A stretch of 64,000 nucleotides of DNA from Paludibacteraceae bacterium (GTDB lineage: Bacteria; Bacteroidota; Bacteroidia; Bacteroidales; Paludibacteraceae). The position numbers and the translations under genes were made by a program. Location: assembly GCA_017464025.1 (NCBI GenBank), contig JAFUEI010000017.1, positions 1 to 64,000 of the forward strand, in the 5' to 3' direction. Under the pieces are notes generated by a model, which made no database searches, had not been told where the DNA came from, and saw only the letters and a list, made by a program, of their open reading frames with translations. Below, in pieces: positions 34,572 through 42,358 of the stretch; position 1 is the first letter of the stretch; the number at the start of each line of letters is the position of its first letter.

Positions 34572-36626
34572 ATGGCAACTTTACAAAAGATTCGTAGCAT
34601 GGGATGGGTCCTGGTAGTGATTGTGGGCCTCGCCATGCTGGCATTCATCCTGGGTGACTTCTTCACCTCAGGTTCTTCGTTCTTCAACCGCTCGCGCGAA
34701 TATGTAGGCGAGATCGCCGGAGAGAACATCCATATCACTGACTATGAGAACGCCCGCGAGCAGCTGACAGAGGTCTATAAGATCGAGAGCGGCCGCAACG
34801 ACTTCGACGAAGACATGCAGGCACAAATCAACAACCAGGTATGGAACATGCTCGTCATGGAGAAGACATTAGGCCGGCAGACCGCCAAGGCGGGCATGAC
34901 CGTTACGCCGGACGAGCTCTCCGAACTCTGCATCGGAGAGAACACCCACCAGCTCATCCGTCAGCGCCGGGCCTTTGCCGGAGAGGACGGACAGTTCAAC
35001 CAAATGGCACTCATCCAGTTCCTGGCAGGCCTTGAGCAGGCCGCACAAGACCCCGAACAGGCACAGAACATCCGTCAGGCACAGACCTACTGGATGTACT
35101 GGGAGAACGCCGTACGCCTCACCTATCTGCAGGAGAAATATACCGACCTGCTGCAGGAACTCGTGGGCGCCAACAAGCTCGACGCCGAAGCGGCCGCCAA
35201 AGAGAGCGCTGTGAGCGTCAACGTACAGTACGTCATGCAGCCCTACTATGCCGTGGCCGACTCCACCGTGAAGGTAACGACAAGCGACATCCGCAAACTC
35301 TATAACGGGAAGAAAGAGCAGTACAAGCAGGAGCCCAACCGCTCCATCCAGTACATCACCTTCGCCGTTGTCCCCTCTCAGCAGGACTATCAGGACGTAG
35401 AGGCATGGATTGGCAAACTCCAGGAGGAGTTCAACACCACCGACGACCTTGCCGGTGTGGTCAACGCCAACTCCGACATCCTCTATAACGGCCAGAACTA
35501 CAGCGAAGCCACCGTTCCCGCCCAGTACAAAGAGTGGGCCTTCCAGAAAGGCCGCAAGGCAGGCGACGTTACCGGCATCAGCTTCGAGAACGACACCTAC
35601 TCCATGGCCCGCATGGTGGAGTGCGGCTATCAGCTGCCTGACTCCGTAGAGATACGCTACACTATGATTGCTGACGCCGCACAGCTCGACTCGCTCAAGA
35701 AAGCATGGGCCAAAGGCGAATACGGCGATGCACAGGAACTGGGATGGCTCCCCGAAAACGCCATGCCCAAAGAGCTCGCCGAGAAGGCCTTCAACGCCAA
35801 GAAGAACGACATCGTAACAGCCGAATACGGCACCGGACTGCAGGTGGCACAAGTAATGGACAAGGCCGCTGCCACCCCCAAGGTGAAGATGGCCGTCATG
35901 GCACGAACCGTCACCCCGAGCAGCAAGACCTATGCCTCTATCTATAACGAGGCCAAGCAGTTCATTGCCCAGAACAACAATGCAGAGAAGTTCGTCACCG
36001 CCGCCGAGGAAGCCGGCAAGCAGACCGAACAGGCCTACAACATCCAGAAGAACGCCAACAAGGTGAACGACCTCAAGCAGAGCCGTCCTATCGTACGCTG
36101 GGCCTTCAAGGCCAAAGAGGGCGAAGTGAGCGACGTCTTCGAATGCGGCGAACAGTTTGTAGTGGCCCTGCTTGACGAGGCTAACGACGGCGAATACCGC
36201 TCCATCGAGTCGGTTACGCCCGAACTGCGCATGCAGGCTATCCGCGACAAGAAAGCCGAGAAAGTCATCGCACAGCTGAAAGGCGTGCAGACCCTTGACG
36301 AGGCCGCACAGCTGCTCGGCGCCGAGGTGCAGACGGCCGAAAACATCACCCTTGGCTCCTACCGCTTCGGCAATGCCGGCGTGGAGCCTGCTGTCATCGG
36401 TGCTGCCGTAGCGCTCGGCGAGAACGAAATCTCCGCTCCCGTGAAGGGACAGAACGGCGTCTTCATGGTGCTTGCCACCGCCAAGACCACTGCTGAAGCC
36501 CAGGCCGACATCGACCAGCAGAAGCAGCAGCTCAAGATGCGCTACGCCTACAGCCTCCCCTATCAGGCCATCAACCTCATCGAGGAGAAAGCCGACGTCG
36601 AGGACAACCGAGCCAACTTCTATTGA
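34572..36626 (+). CDS. membrane-anchored peptidyl-prolyl isomerase, PpiD/SurA type
   Basis: 684 aa. The N-terminal anchor (MGWVLVVIVGLAMLAFILGDFF, about 10-31) leaves the rest in the periplasm. The SurA_N-like helical chaperone part is about 35-330. A parvulin-like region with VEIRYTMIADAAQLDSL, LGWLPENAMPKELAEKAF and AEYGTGLQVAQVMD lies near 350-440. A second, weaker PPIC-like stretch is near 480-560. Length fits Bacteroidetes PpiD homologues. It folds outer-membrane and secreted proteins leaving the Sec channel. It has its own promoter and is followed by a terminator. Confidence 0.88.
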   Translation: MATLQKIRSMGWVLVVIVGLAMLAFILGDFFTSGSSFFNRSREYVGEIAGENIHITDYENAREQLTEVYKIESGRNDFDEDMQAQINNQVWNMLVMEKTLGRQTAKAGMTVTPDELSELCIGENTHQLIRQRRAFAGEDGQFNQMALIQFLAGLEQAAQDPEQAQNIRQAQTYWMYWENAVRLTYLQEKYTDLLQELVGANKLDAEAAAKESAVSVNVQYVMQPYYAVADSTVKVTTSDIRKLYNGKKEQYKQEPNRSIQYITFAVVPSQQDYQDVEAWIGKLQEEFNTTDDLAGVVNANSDILYNGQNYSEATVPAQYKEWAFQKGRKAGDVTGISFENDTYSMARMVECGYQLPDSVEIRYTMIADAAQLDSLKKAWAKGEYGDAQELGWLPENAMPKELAEKAFNAKKNDIVTAEYGTGLQVAQVMDKAAATPKVKMAVMARTVTPSSKTYASIYNEAKQFIAQNNNAEKFVTAAEEAGKQTEQAYNIQKNANKVNDLKQSRPIVRWAFKAKEGEVSDVFECGEQFVVALLDEANDGEYRSIESVTPELRMQAIRDKKAEKVIAQLKGVQTLDEAAQLLGAEVQTAENITLGSYRFGNAGVEPAVIGAAVALGENEISAPVKGQNGVFMVLATAKTTAEAQADIDQQKQQLKMRYAYSLPYQAINLIEEKADVEDNRANFY

Positions 36627-36668
36627 TAAACATCTTGCAGAGGACCTTCCTCCGCACTGCACCAACGT

Positions 36669-36704
36669 CAGGAGCAAGCCGCCACGGTTTGCTCCTGTTT
36701 GTTT
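36669..36704 (+). terminator. terminator of PPIase gene
   Basis: CAGGAGCAA/TTGCTCCTG stem, then TTTGTTT. Confidence 0.8.
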
Positions 36705-36729
36705 ATGCCTGTCTTCTTTCTGTCTTTAT

Positions 36730-36891
36730 CCCAAATCGGTCATTAGCGTTTTGATGATTATGGTTTTATTTTTGATTAGATTTTTTGCCGGTTTGAAGGC
36801 GCAATGGGGTTCCATTGTAACTGAAAAGCGGTTAAAAAGATAACAAAAAGAAAACCTTGTAAGCGCGAAACAGTCTAATGACCGATTTGGG
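36730..36891. repeat. 162-bp element with perfect 17-bp inverted ends
   Basis: CCCAAATCGGTCATTAG at 36730-36746 is exactly inverted at 36875-36891. The interior is AT-rich without an ORF. It is either a MITE-like element or a pair of activator sites upstream of the sigma54-type promoter at 36915. Confidence 0.7.
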
Positions 36892-36914
36892 TTAAAAACC
36901 GATAAAGTCTCCTT

Positions 36915-36930
36915 TGGCACAGTAATTGCA
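36915..36930 (+). promoter_or_regulatory. sigma54-type promoter of FGE-domain gene
   Basis: TGGCACAGTAATTGCA fits the -24/-12 consensus TGGCACRNNNNTTGCW at every position. The predicted start is about 15 nt before the ATG at 36956. No TAnnTTTG element is present here. Confidence 0.6.
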
Positions 36931-36955
36931 ACAAACAGGGCAAAACGGAAACGAC

Positions 36956-38533
36956 ATGAACCGATTTGCCCTGTTTGTCTTTTATATATTGGCTGCTTGC
37001 AGCCTGTATGCCCGCACAGAAAAACAACTTCCCGAACGCAAGACCGTAGGAGTAAACGGCGTGACATTCAGCCTTATAAAGGTGCAAGGGGGTATCTTCC
37101 GCATGGGTGGCACCGCCGAACAGCGCAGCGACCCTTACAGCACCGACAAGCCGGTGCATCAGGTGGTGGTGGACTCCTACTGGATGAGTGAGACCGAGGT
37201 GACACGCCGCCTGTGGAAAGCCGTAATGGGAAGCGCACCGAAAGAGGGAGGCAACGACTGGTTGGCCGACGACTTACCGCAGGAATGGATTTCGTGGGAC
37301 GACTGCCAGCGCTTTATCAGCCGTCTGGACAGCCTTACCGGTCTGCAGCTGCGTATGCCCACCGAAGCGGAATGGGAATATGCAGCGCGCGGCGGACAAC
37401 AGAGCAGGCACACCAAATATGCGGGCAGTCAGGACCCCGAAGCGGCCGGGTGGATATACAGCAACAGCGGCAGCCGTACCCATAAGGCGGGCGGGAAACT
37501 GCCTAACGAACTGGGTCTGTACGACATGACAGGCAACGTATGGGAATGGTGTTCCGACTATTTCGGCCTTTACAAAGACTCACTCCAACTGAATCCGACA
37601 GGTCCTGACAAGGGTACGCTGCGTGTCGTCAGAGGCGGCAGTTGGGACAATGTGAGCGCTAACGTGAACCTCTCCGCACGGCAGGGCCGAGAGCCCGAAT
37701 ACACATTCTACGACTGCGGTCTGCGGCTCGTTCTTCCTGCCGAGCGCGTGGAACTGCCTCCGTCGGAACTCGCCGAAGAACAGCGTCTGCGCGTGAAAGG
37801 CCAGACAATCCGTTTCCGCCTGCTGACAGGCGAAGGTCTGCAGCCCGCCTATATCGCCGAGACCGAGGTGACGCAAAGCCTGTGGAAAGCCGTGATGCAC
37901 GACAACCCGAGTGCACGCCGCTCGGGCAAGAACCCGGTGGAAGAGGTATCGTGGAACGACTGCCAGCGCTTTATTGCCGCCATGAACCGACTGACAGGAA
38001 GGCAGTTCCGTCTGCCTACCGCTGCCGAATGGAAATATGCAGCCGAAGGCGGGCAGCACAGCATCCGTCTTGAGCGTCTCGACGGCAAACGCGATTCGCT
38101 GACTATTGCGGCCAACCGTCCCCGCTATGTCTCACCCCGCAAGAAGAAAGCCATCCGTGGAACGAACGCCTTTTTGGAAATGATTCCTTTCGGTCTGAAA
38201 ATCAACGAGGGCGAAGACGCCGTGCTGTATGATTACAAAACGGAGCAGCCCGACACGGCGGCCTACGTATATGCAGGGAGCGACGATGCGGACAAGGTGG
38301 CTTGGCATTACGGCAACAGCAAGGGCAAGCCTCACCCTGTCGGCAAGAAAGCGAAGAACGAGCTGGGGTTGTACGACATGAGCGGCAACGTGGCCGAATG
38401 GACGCAGAACCTCAGCGTCTGCGGCGGAAGCTGGGCCGAGCATGCCGACCACTGCCGCAGCAAGGACAGCAAGCAGATGGGAGCCTCCGCCCACTCACCC
38501 TATACTGGCCTGAGGCTGGTGATGGAACCCTAA
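36956..38533 (+). CDS. secreted protein with two formylglycine-generating-enzyme (SUMF1) domains
   Basis: 525 aa. The start at 36956 was chosen because it gives a signal peptide (MNRFALFVFYILAACSLYA). Domain 1 (about 35-255) shows FRMGGTAEQR, SETEVTRRLWKAVMG, RMPTEAEWEYAARGG, GLYDMTGNVWEWCSD and VVRGGSWDN. Domain 2 (about 285-525) repeats the pattern with AETEVTQSLWKAVM, RLPTAAEWKYAAEGG, GLYDMSGNVAEWTQ and VCGGSWAEHADHCRS. FGE relatives in Bacteroidetes are mostly non-catalytic binding modules. Two tandem copies in one periplasmic protein suggest a scaffold or receptor. The upstream sigma54-type promoter is unusual for this window. Confidence 0.85.
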   Translation: MNRFALFVFYILAACSLYARTEKQLPERKTVGVNGVTFSLIKVQGGIFRMGGTAEQRSDPYSTDKPVHQVVVDSYWMSETEVTRRLWKAVMGSAPKEGGNDWLADDLPQEWISWDDCQRFISRLDSLTGLQLRMPTEAEWEYAARGGQQSRHTKYAGSQDPEAAGWIYSNSGSRTHKAGGKLPNELGLYDMTGNVWEWCSDYFGLYKDSLQLNPTGPDKGTLRVVRGGSWDNVSANVNLSARQGREPEYTFYDCGLRLVLPAERVELPPSELAEEQRLRVKGQTIRFRLLTGEGLQPAYIAETEVTQSLWKAVMHDNPSARRSGKNPVEEVSWNDCQRFIAAMNRLTGRQFRLPTAAEWKYAAEGGQHSIRLERLDGKRDSLTIAANRPRYVSPRKKKAIRGTNAFLEMIPFGLKINEGEDAVLYDYKTEQPDTAAYVYAGSDDADKVAWHYGNSKGKPHPVGKKAKNELGLYDMSGNVAEWTQNLSVCGGSWAEHADHCRSKDSKQMGASAHSPYTGLRLVMEP

Positions 38534-38569
38534 GGAATTAAAAATTAAAAGCCGTGCGAATGGGGAACT

Positions 38570-38715
38570 CAATTCACATTTCCCCTTTCCACTTTCCACT
38601 TTCCCCTTTCCACTTTCCCATTCCACAACATTCCACATTTCAAACCTCCCGCTAATCTTCCTTGACAGGAGCTTTCGTCCTTCCTTTTTCATTTTTCATT
38701 TTTCATTTTCTACTT
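38570..38715. repeat. degenerate CCCCTTTCCACTTT and TTTTTCAT repeats
   Basis: Imperfect units of TTTCCACTTTCCCC fill 38577-38645, and TTTTTCATTTTTCAT units fill 38686-38710. They lie between the FGE-domain gene and the metK promoter. Confidence 0.65.
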
Positions 38716-38729
38716 CCAACTATTTGCCG

Positions 38730-38737
38730 TACCTTTG
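38730..38737 (+). promoter_or_regulatory. metK promoter -7 element
   Basis: TACCTTTG, 123 nt before the metK ATG. The -33 region is T-rich without TTG. Confidence 0.5.
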
Positions 38738-38807
38738 CAGGCGGAAACAAAGAGGACAGATTTGACTGCTTGCAACCTCTCTAAAACAATGCTAAAACGA
38801 TGCTGTG

Positions 38808-38842
38808 TCGCGCACCATAAACAGTCGGGTACGCGATTTTTT
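38808..38842 (+). terminator. terminator-like hairpin in metK leader
   Basis: TCGCG/CGCGA with an inner ACC/GGT pairing, followed by six T (38837-38842), only 18 nt before the metK start and after its promoter. It may attenuate metK. Confidence 0.5.
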
Positions 38843-38860
38843 ATTATTACATACCTTTAT

Positions 38861-40108
38861 ATGGCTTACTTATTTACTTCAGAAAGCGTGTCGGAAGGAC
38901 ATCCCGACAAAGTAGCGGACCAGATATCCGACGCCGTATTAGACCAGTTTCTGGCTCTCGACGAGCAGGCACACGTGGCCTGTGAGACACTTGTGACGAC
39001 CGGTCAGGTGGTGGTGGCCGGGGAAGTGCGCACCAGCAGCTATGTTGACGTACAGGACACGGTACGCCGCACCATCAACCGCATCGGCTATACCAAGTCG
39101 GATTATATGTTCGACGGCAACTCATGCGGCATCTTTACGGCTCTTCACGAGCAGTCGGCCGACATCAACCAAGGCGTATCGCGGGGCGCACGTCTGGAGC
39201 AGGGAGCCGGCGACCAGGGCATGATGTTCGGCTATGCCACCGATGAGACGGAGAACTACATGCCCCTCACGCTCGACCTCGCCCATACGCTGGTTTACAC
39301 CCTCGCCCGCATCCGCAAGGAAGGCCGACAGATGACGTATCTTCGTCCCGACGCGAAGAGTCAGGTGACGATGGAATACAGCGATGCCGGCGAGCCTCTG
39401 CGCATCGACACCATCGTGGTCAGCACACAACACGACCCCGACGTGAGTCAGGAACAGATACGTCGCGACATCCGCGAGATACTGCTCCCCCGCGTCGCCA
39501 CCCGCGACAGCCGCTATGCCTCGCTGCTGCAGGCCGATGACTACCGGCTGTTAGTCAACCCGACGGGCAACTTCGTCATCGGCGGTCCTCACGGCGATAC
39601 GGGCCTGACAGGGCGCAAGATTATCGTGGACACCTACGGCGGTCGCGGCGCCCACGGCGGCGGCGCGTTCTCCGGCAAAGACCCCTCGAAGGTGGACCGC
39701 TCGGCAGCCTACGCCGCCCGCTGGATAGCCAAGAACCTTGTGGCGGCAGGCGTGGCCCGCGAAGTGCTGGTACAGCTGAGCTATGCCATCGGAGTGGCCG
39801 AACCGGTGAGCGTATATGTCAACACCTACTCAAGCAGCCGCGTAAAACTGACAGACAATCAGATTGCGGCGAAGGTGAGCGAACTGTTCGACCTGCGCCC
39901 GGGCGCGATAGAAGAAGCGTTGCAACTGCGGCAGCCGATATACGAAGAGACGGCCTCCTACGGGCACATGGGACGCACGCCGCAAGTGGTGGAGAAGCAG
40001 TTTACCGACGGCAACGGCAACAAGTTCAGCCGCAAGGTGGAGCTCTTCACGTGGGAGAAGCTGGACCGCGTGGAGGATATCCGCAAGGCGTTCGGAATAG
40101 GGAACTGA
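38861..40108 (+). CDS. metK: S-adenosylmethionine synthetase
   Basis: 415 aa. The start [17 protein letters not shown] was chosen by alignment with the conserved N-terminus and because the longer frame begins inside the promoter. Motifs are [31 protein letters not shown], the P-loop region [21 protein letters not shown] and [17 protein letters not shown]. The enzyme makes SAM from methionine and ATP. The leader (about 120 nt) has a terminator-like hairpin, so regulation by attenuation is possible. Confidence 0.96.
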   Translation: MAYLFTSESVSEGHPDKVADQISDAVLDQFLALDEQAHVACETLVTTGQVVVAGEVRTSSYVDVQDTVRRTINRIGYTKSDYMFDGNSCGIFTALHEQSADINQGVSRGARLEQGAGDQGMMFGYATDETENYMPLTLDLAHTLVYTLARIRKEGRQMTYLRPDAKSQVTMEYSDAGEPLRIDTIVVSTQHDPDVSQEQIRRDIREILLPRVATRDSRYASLLQADDYRLLVNPTGNFVIGGPHGDTGLTGRKIIVDTYGGRGAHGGGAFSGKDPSKVDRSAAYAARWIAKNLVAAGVAREVLVQLSYAIGVAEPVSVYVNTYSSSRVKLTDNQIAAKVSELFDLRPGAIEEALQLRQPIYEETASYGHMGRTPQVVEKQFTDGNGNKFSRKVELFTWEKLDRVEDIRKAFGIGN

Positions 40109-40172
40109 GGAACTGAGGAACTGATGATTTGATGAACTGGGGAACTGATGATTTGATGAACTGATGAGCCGT
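40109..40172. repeat. GGAACTGATGATTTGATGAACT degenerate repeat
   Basis: Imperfect reiteration of GGAACTGAGGAACTGATG and ATTTGATGAACTG after metK. It shares words with the spacer after envC. Confidence 0.65.
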
Positions 40173-40194
40173 TGGAATGTACTTTTCATACGGA

Positions 40195-40226
40195 AAAACA
40201 GACGTTGCTTGCCCAATGTCTGTTTT
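40195..40226 (+). terminator. terminator of metK
   Basis: AAAACAGAC/GTCTGTTTT with an inner TTG/CAA pairing, then GTTTTG. Confidence 0.7.
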
Positions 40227-40228
40227 GT

Positions 40229-40260
40229 TTTGTATATATGAACAAAAAGCACTAATTTTG
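40229..40260 (+). promoter_or_regulatory. promoter of aqpZ
   Basis: TTTG (40229-40232), 20 nt, TAATTTTG (40253-40260). Confidence 0.65.
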
Positions 40261-40335
40261 CCCCGTGAAAGACGAAACATTACGATTCATCTTAATAATC
40301 AACCCTTATATGTTCAACCCAAAAATTGTTTCTTT

Positions 40336-41043
40336 ATGAAGATTACAAACAAACTGGCAGCCGAATGTTTAGGTACGTTCTGGCTGGTGTTCGGCGGTTG
40401 CGGAACAGCCATCTTTGCTGGTGGGAGTGTAGGTTTTCTGGGCGTTGCCCTGGCTTTCGGTCTGACGGTAGTCACGATGGCCTACGCTGTCGGCCCTATC
40501 TCGGGTGCCCATCTGAACCCCGCCGTATCGTTCGGCGTATGGGCCAACGGGCGCATGAGCTGGAAGGATATGCTGCTTTACTGGTGCGCACAGATAGTGG
40601 GTGCCGTCATCGCAGGTGCCGTATTGTTCGGTTTAGTGAAGGCCGCCGGTATGGAAGTAGGCACGTTTGCCGCCAACGGTTACGGTGAGTTCTTCGCCGG
40701 AGCGGCAGGCTATCAGCAGATTAGCTGCGGCGGTGCATTTGCCATCGAGGCCGTGCTTACGTTCGTGTTCCTGATGGTGATTCTCGGAGCTACCGACGAG
40801 CGTGCCAACGGCAAGTTTGCCGGTCTGGCTATCGGCTTGTGCCTTACGCTGATTCACCTCATCAGTATTCCGTTGACGAACACGTCGGTCAACCCCGCCC
40901 GTTCGCTCTCGCAGGCCATCTTCTCGGAGAACACGCTGGCCATGCCGCAGCTGTGGCTCTTCATCGTGGCTCCGTTGGTAGGTGCCGGTCTGGCCGGACT
41001 TGCCTACAAATGCCTGGTATGCAGCAAGGAGTGCAAGAAATAA
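40336..41043 (+). CDS. aqpZ: aquaporin Z-type water channel
   Basis: 235 aa. Six membrane segments with the two pore NPA motifs: SGAHLNPAVSFG in the first half and TSVNPARSLSQAIF in the second. The N-terminus LAAECLGTFWLVFGGCGTA is typical of AqpZ. A C-terminal CLVCSKECKK tail is unusual. The start at 40336 places the ATG downstream of the promoter; longer frames would precede it. It passes water through the inner membrane. Confidence 0.93.
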   Translation: MKITNKLAAECLGTFWLVFGGCGTAIFAGGSVGFLGVALAFGLTVVTMAYAVGPISGAHLNPAVSFGVWANGRMSWKDMLLYWCAQIVGAVIAGAVLFGLVKAAGMEVGTFAANGYGEFFAGAAGYQQISCGGAFAIEAVLTFVFLMVILGATDERANGKFAGLAIGLCLTLIHLISIPLTNTSVNPARSLSQAIFSENTLAMPQLWLFIVAPLVGAGLAGLAYKCLVCSKECKK

Positions 41044-41067
41044 GCCTTGCCTTTACATACCTTACCG

Positions 41068-41095
41068 AAGTGCACCCGTTGCGGTGCACTTTTTT
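41068..41095 (+). terminator. terminator between aqpZ and tatC
   Basis: AAGTGCAC/GTGCACTT perfect stem, then T run. It also ends the convergent tatC side weakly. Confidence 0.8.
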
Positions 41096-41103
41096 ATGAA
41101 TGG

Positions 41104-41907
41104 TTATGAAGCTTCGGGAGCCGTGAAGCGGACCACCAGGATGGAGAGTTCGTACAGCAGATAGACCGGCAGCGACACCAGCAGCAGCGTGAAGGCATCG
41201 CCGGTAGGCGTAATCACAGCGGCCACCACCAGCACCGCCACCACGGCATGACGGCGGTAACGGCGCATCTGACGGGCGGATACGAGGTCCATACGTGCCA
41301 GAAACCAGGCCGCTACGGGCAGGCAGAAGAGCACCCCCATCAGCAGAGAAAGCACCAGAAAAGAAGAGACATACGATGCCAGCGTAATCTGGTTGGTCAC
41401 ATCTGGCAGCACCTGGTAGGTCACCAGAAAACGGAACGAGAAGGGGAATATAAGGAAATAATTGAGCAGTACGCCTGCCAGAAAGAGCATCAGCGAAGCC
41501 GCCACAAGACCGACGGAGTAGCGCCGCTCCCGCTGGTAGAGCGCAGGAGCAATGAAGCCGTACAGTTGCACCAACAGCCACGGCGCGGCGAGCACAAGTC
41601 CGCTCCAGAGGGCCACCTGAACATGCGTCATGAATTGTGCGGTGAGTTCGGTGGAGATGAAGCGTGCCTCAAAAGGTGGCGGGCATAAGGAGGCCCACCC
41701 CGTCCATTCCGCCAAGCGGCACAAGGCGCGATAGAGTACGAAATCGGTCTGCGTAGGGGCGAACAAGAGTCCGAAAAGCTGGTCACGCAGACAGAAACAC
41801 AGCACGAAGCCGGCCGCCCATGCTGCCAGACAACGCAAGAGCACCTTGCGCAGTTCGTCAAGGTGTGCCGTCAGCGGAAGATTCTTGTCGTCAGTGTTTT
41901 GCGTCAC
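41104..41907 (-). CDS. tatC: twin-arginine translocase subunit TatC
   Basis: 267 aa from a GTG at 41907 that follows AAGGA and overlaps tatA by 17 nt. An ATG at 41979 would add 24 Arg-rich residues lying inside tatA and is less likely. Motifs are LPLTAHLDELRKVLLR at the N-terminus, FMTHVQVALWSGLVLAAPW and FLYAFIAPAL-equivalent YGFIAPALYQRERR, with six membrane segments. TatC binds twin-arginine signals of folded exported proteins. It is the second gene of a tatA-tatC operon. Confidence 0.9.
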   Translation of the reverse strand: MTQNTDDKNLPLTAHLDELRKVLLRCLAAWAAGFVLCFCLRDQLFGLLFAPTQTDFVLYRALCRLAEWTGWASLCPPPFEARFISTELTAQFMTHVQVALWSGLVLAAPWLLVQLYGFIAPALYQRERRYSVGLVAASLMLFLAGVLLNYFLIFPFSFRFLVTYQVLPDVTNQITLASYVSSFLVLSLLMGVLFCLPVAAWFLARMDLVSARQMRRYRRHAVVAVLVVAAVITPTGDAFTLLLVSLPVYLLYELSILVVRFTAPEAS

Positions 41908-42106
41908 CTGCTTCCTTGTCCGTCTTGTCGGTCTGTTCCTTGTCCGCCTTGCCGGCCTGTTCTTCGTCGTCAGCTGCACCGGCCAGACCGTCCTTGTAGG
42001 CCTTCACGCCTTTACCTATACCGCGCATCAGTTTGGGTATCTGCGTACCGCCGAACAGGAGCAGAATAACGAGGGCGATAACGATGATTTCGGTTGTTCC
42101 TATCAT
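41891..42106 (-). CDS. tatA: twin-arginine translocase pore subunit TatA
   Basis: 71 aa. One N-terminal membrane helix (IIVIALVILLLFGG), then the conserved hinge TQIPKLMRGIGKGVKAYKDG and an acidic, Lys-rich tail. TatA oligomers form the translocation pore used by TatC. The ATG overlaps the stop of a 26-codon leader ORF (ATGA), and no good Shine-Dalgarno lies directly before it. Confidence 0.93.
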   Translation of the reverse strand: MIGTTEIIVIALVILLLFGGTQIPKLMRGIGKGVKAYKDGLAGAADDEEQAGKADKEQTDKTDKEAGDAKH

Positions 42107-42183
42107 AGTTTGTATATTGTTGGAGTCTTTCCAGATATTGCCGGTGACTGCTTTACAAAAGGGCGTTGCTTCTTGGGCCACAT
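42103..42183 (-). CDS. 26-codon leader ORF before tatA
   Basis: The transcript from the 42211-42241 promoter contains GGAGGTTCATG; this ATG (42183) opens 26 codons starting MWPKKQRPFVKQ. Its TGA overlaps the tatA ATG, so ribosomes could be handed on to tatA. The Shine-Dalgarno-to-start gap is short (3 nt). The start region lies in the segment copied from yggS but in a different reading frame. Confidence 0.45.
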   Translation of the reverse strand: MWPKKQRPFVKQSPAISGKTPTIYKL

Positions 42184-42203
42184 GAACCTCCAGCAGTACC
42201 CTG
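42166..42203 (-). repeat. copy of internal yggS segment
   Basis: Read on the minus strand, these 38 nt are identical to yggS bases 45857-45894, with both flanks diverging at once. They begin at the predicted transcription start of tatAC and run in the sense orientation of that mRNA. Confidence 0.9.
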
Positions 42204-42210
42204 TACCGTG

Positions 42211-42241
42211 CAAAGGTATTGTTTTTTTCCGACCCGCACAA
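42211..42241 (-). promoter_or_regulatory. promoter of tatAC
   Basis: On the minus strand, TACCTTTG (42218-42211) has TTG (42241-42239) 20 nt upstream. Confidence 0.65.
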
Positions 42242-42301
42242 CATATCCGTGCAAAAAGCAGCATTTTTCTGCAAGGGACAGGATATATCAGTTTTTTTTC
42301 G

Positions 42302-42309
42302 TAACTTTG
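42302..42309 (+). promoter_or_regulatory. promoter -7 element of DUF4105 fusion gene
   Basis: TAACTTTG, 49 nt before the ATG. No TTG at -33. Confidence 0.45.
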
Positions 42310-42358
42310 CAGGCTAAATGCCTGTCGGCGGCGGCAGGCAACAACATACGACACCCTT

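Noticed and set aside
34869..36677. 602-codon minus-strand frame
   Set aside because: Antisense shadow of the SurA-type PPIase.
41908..41979. ATG-started 24-residue extension of TatC
   Set aside because: Arg-rich sequence inside tatA without relatives; the GTG at 41907 gives the normal TatC N-terminus.
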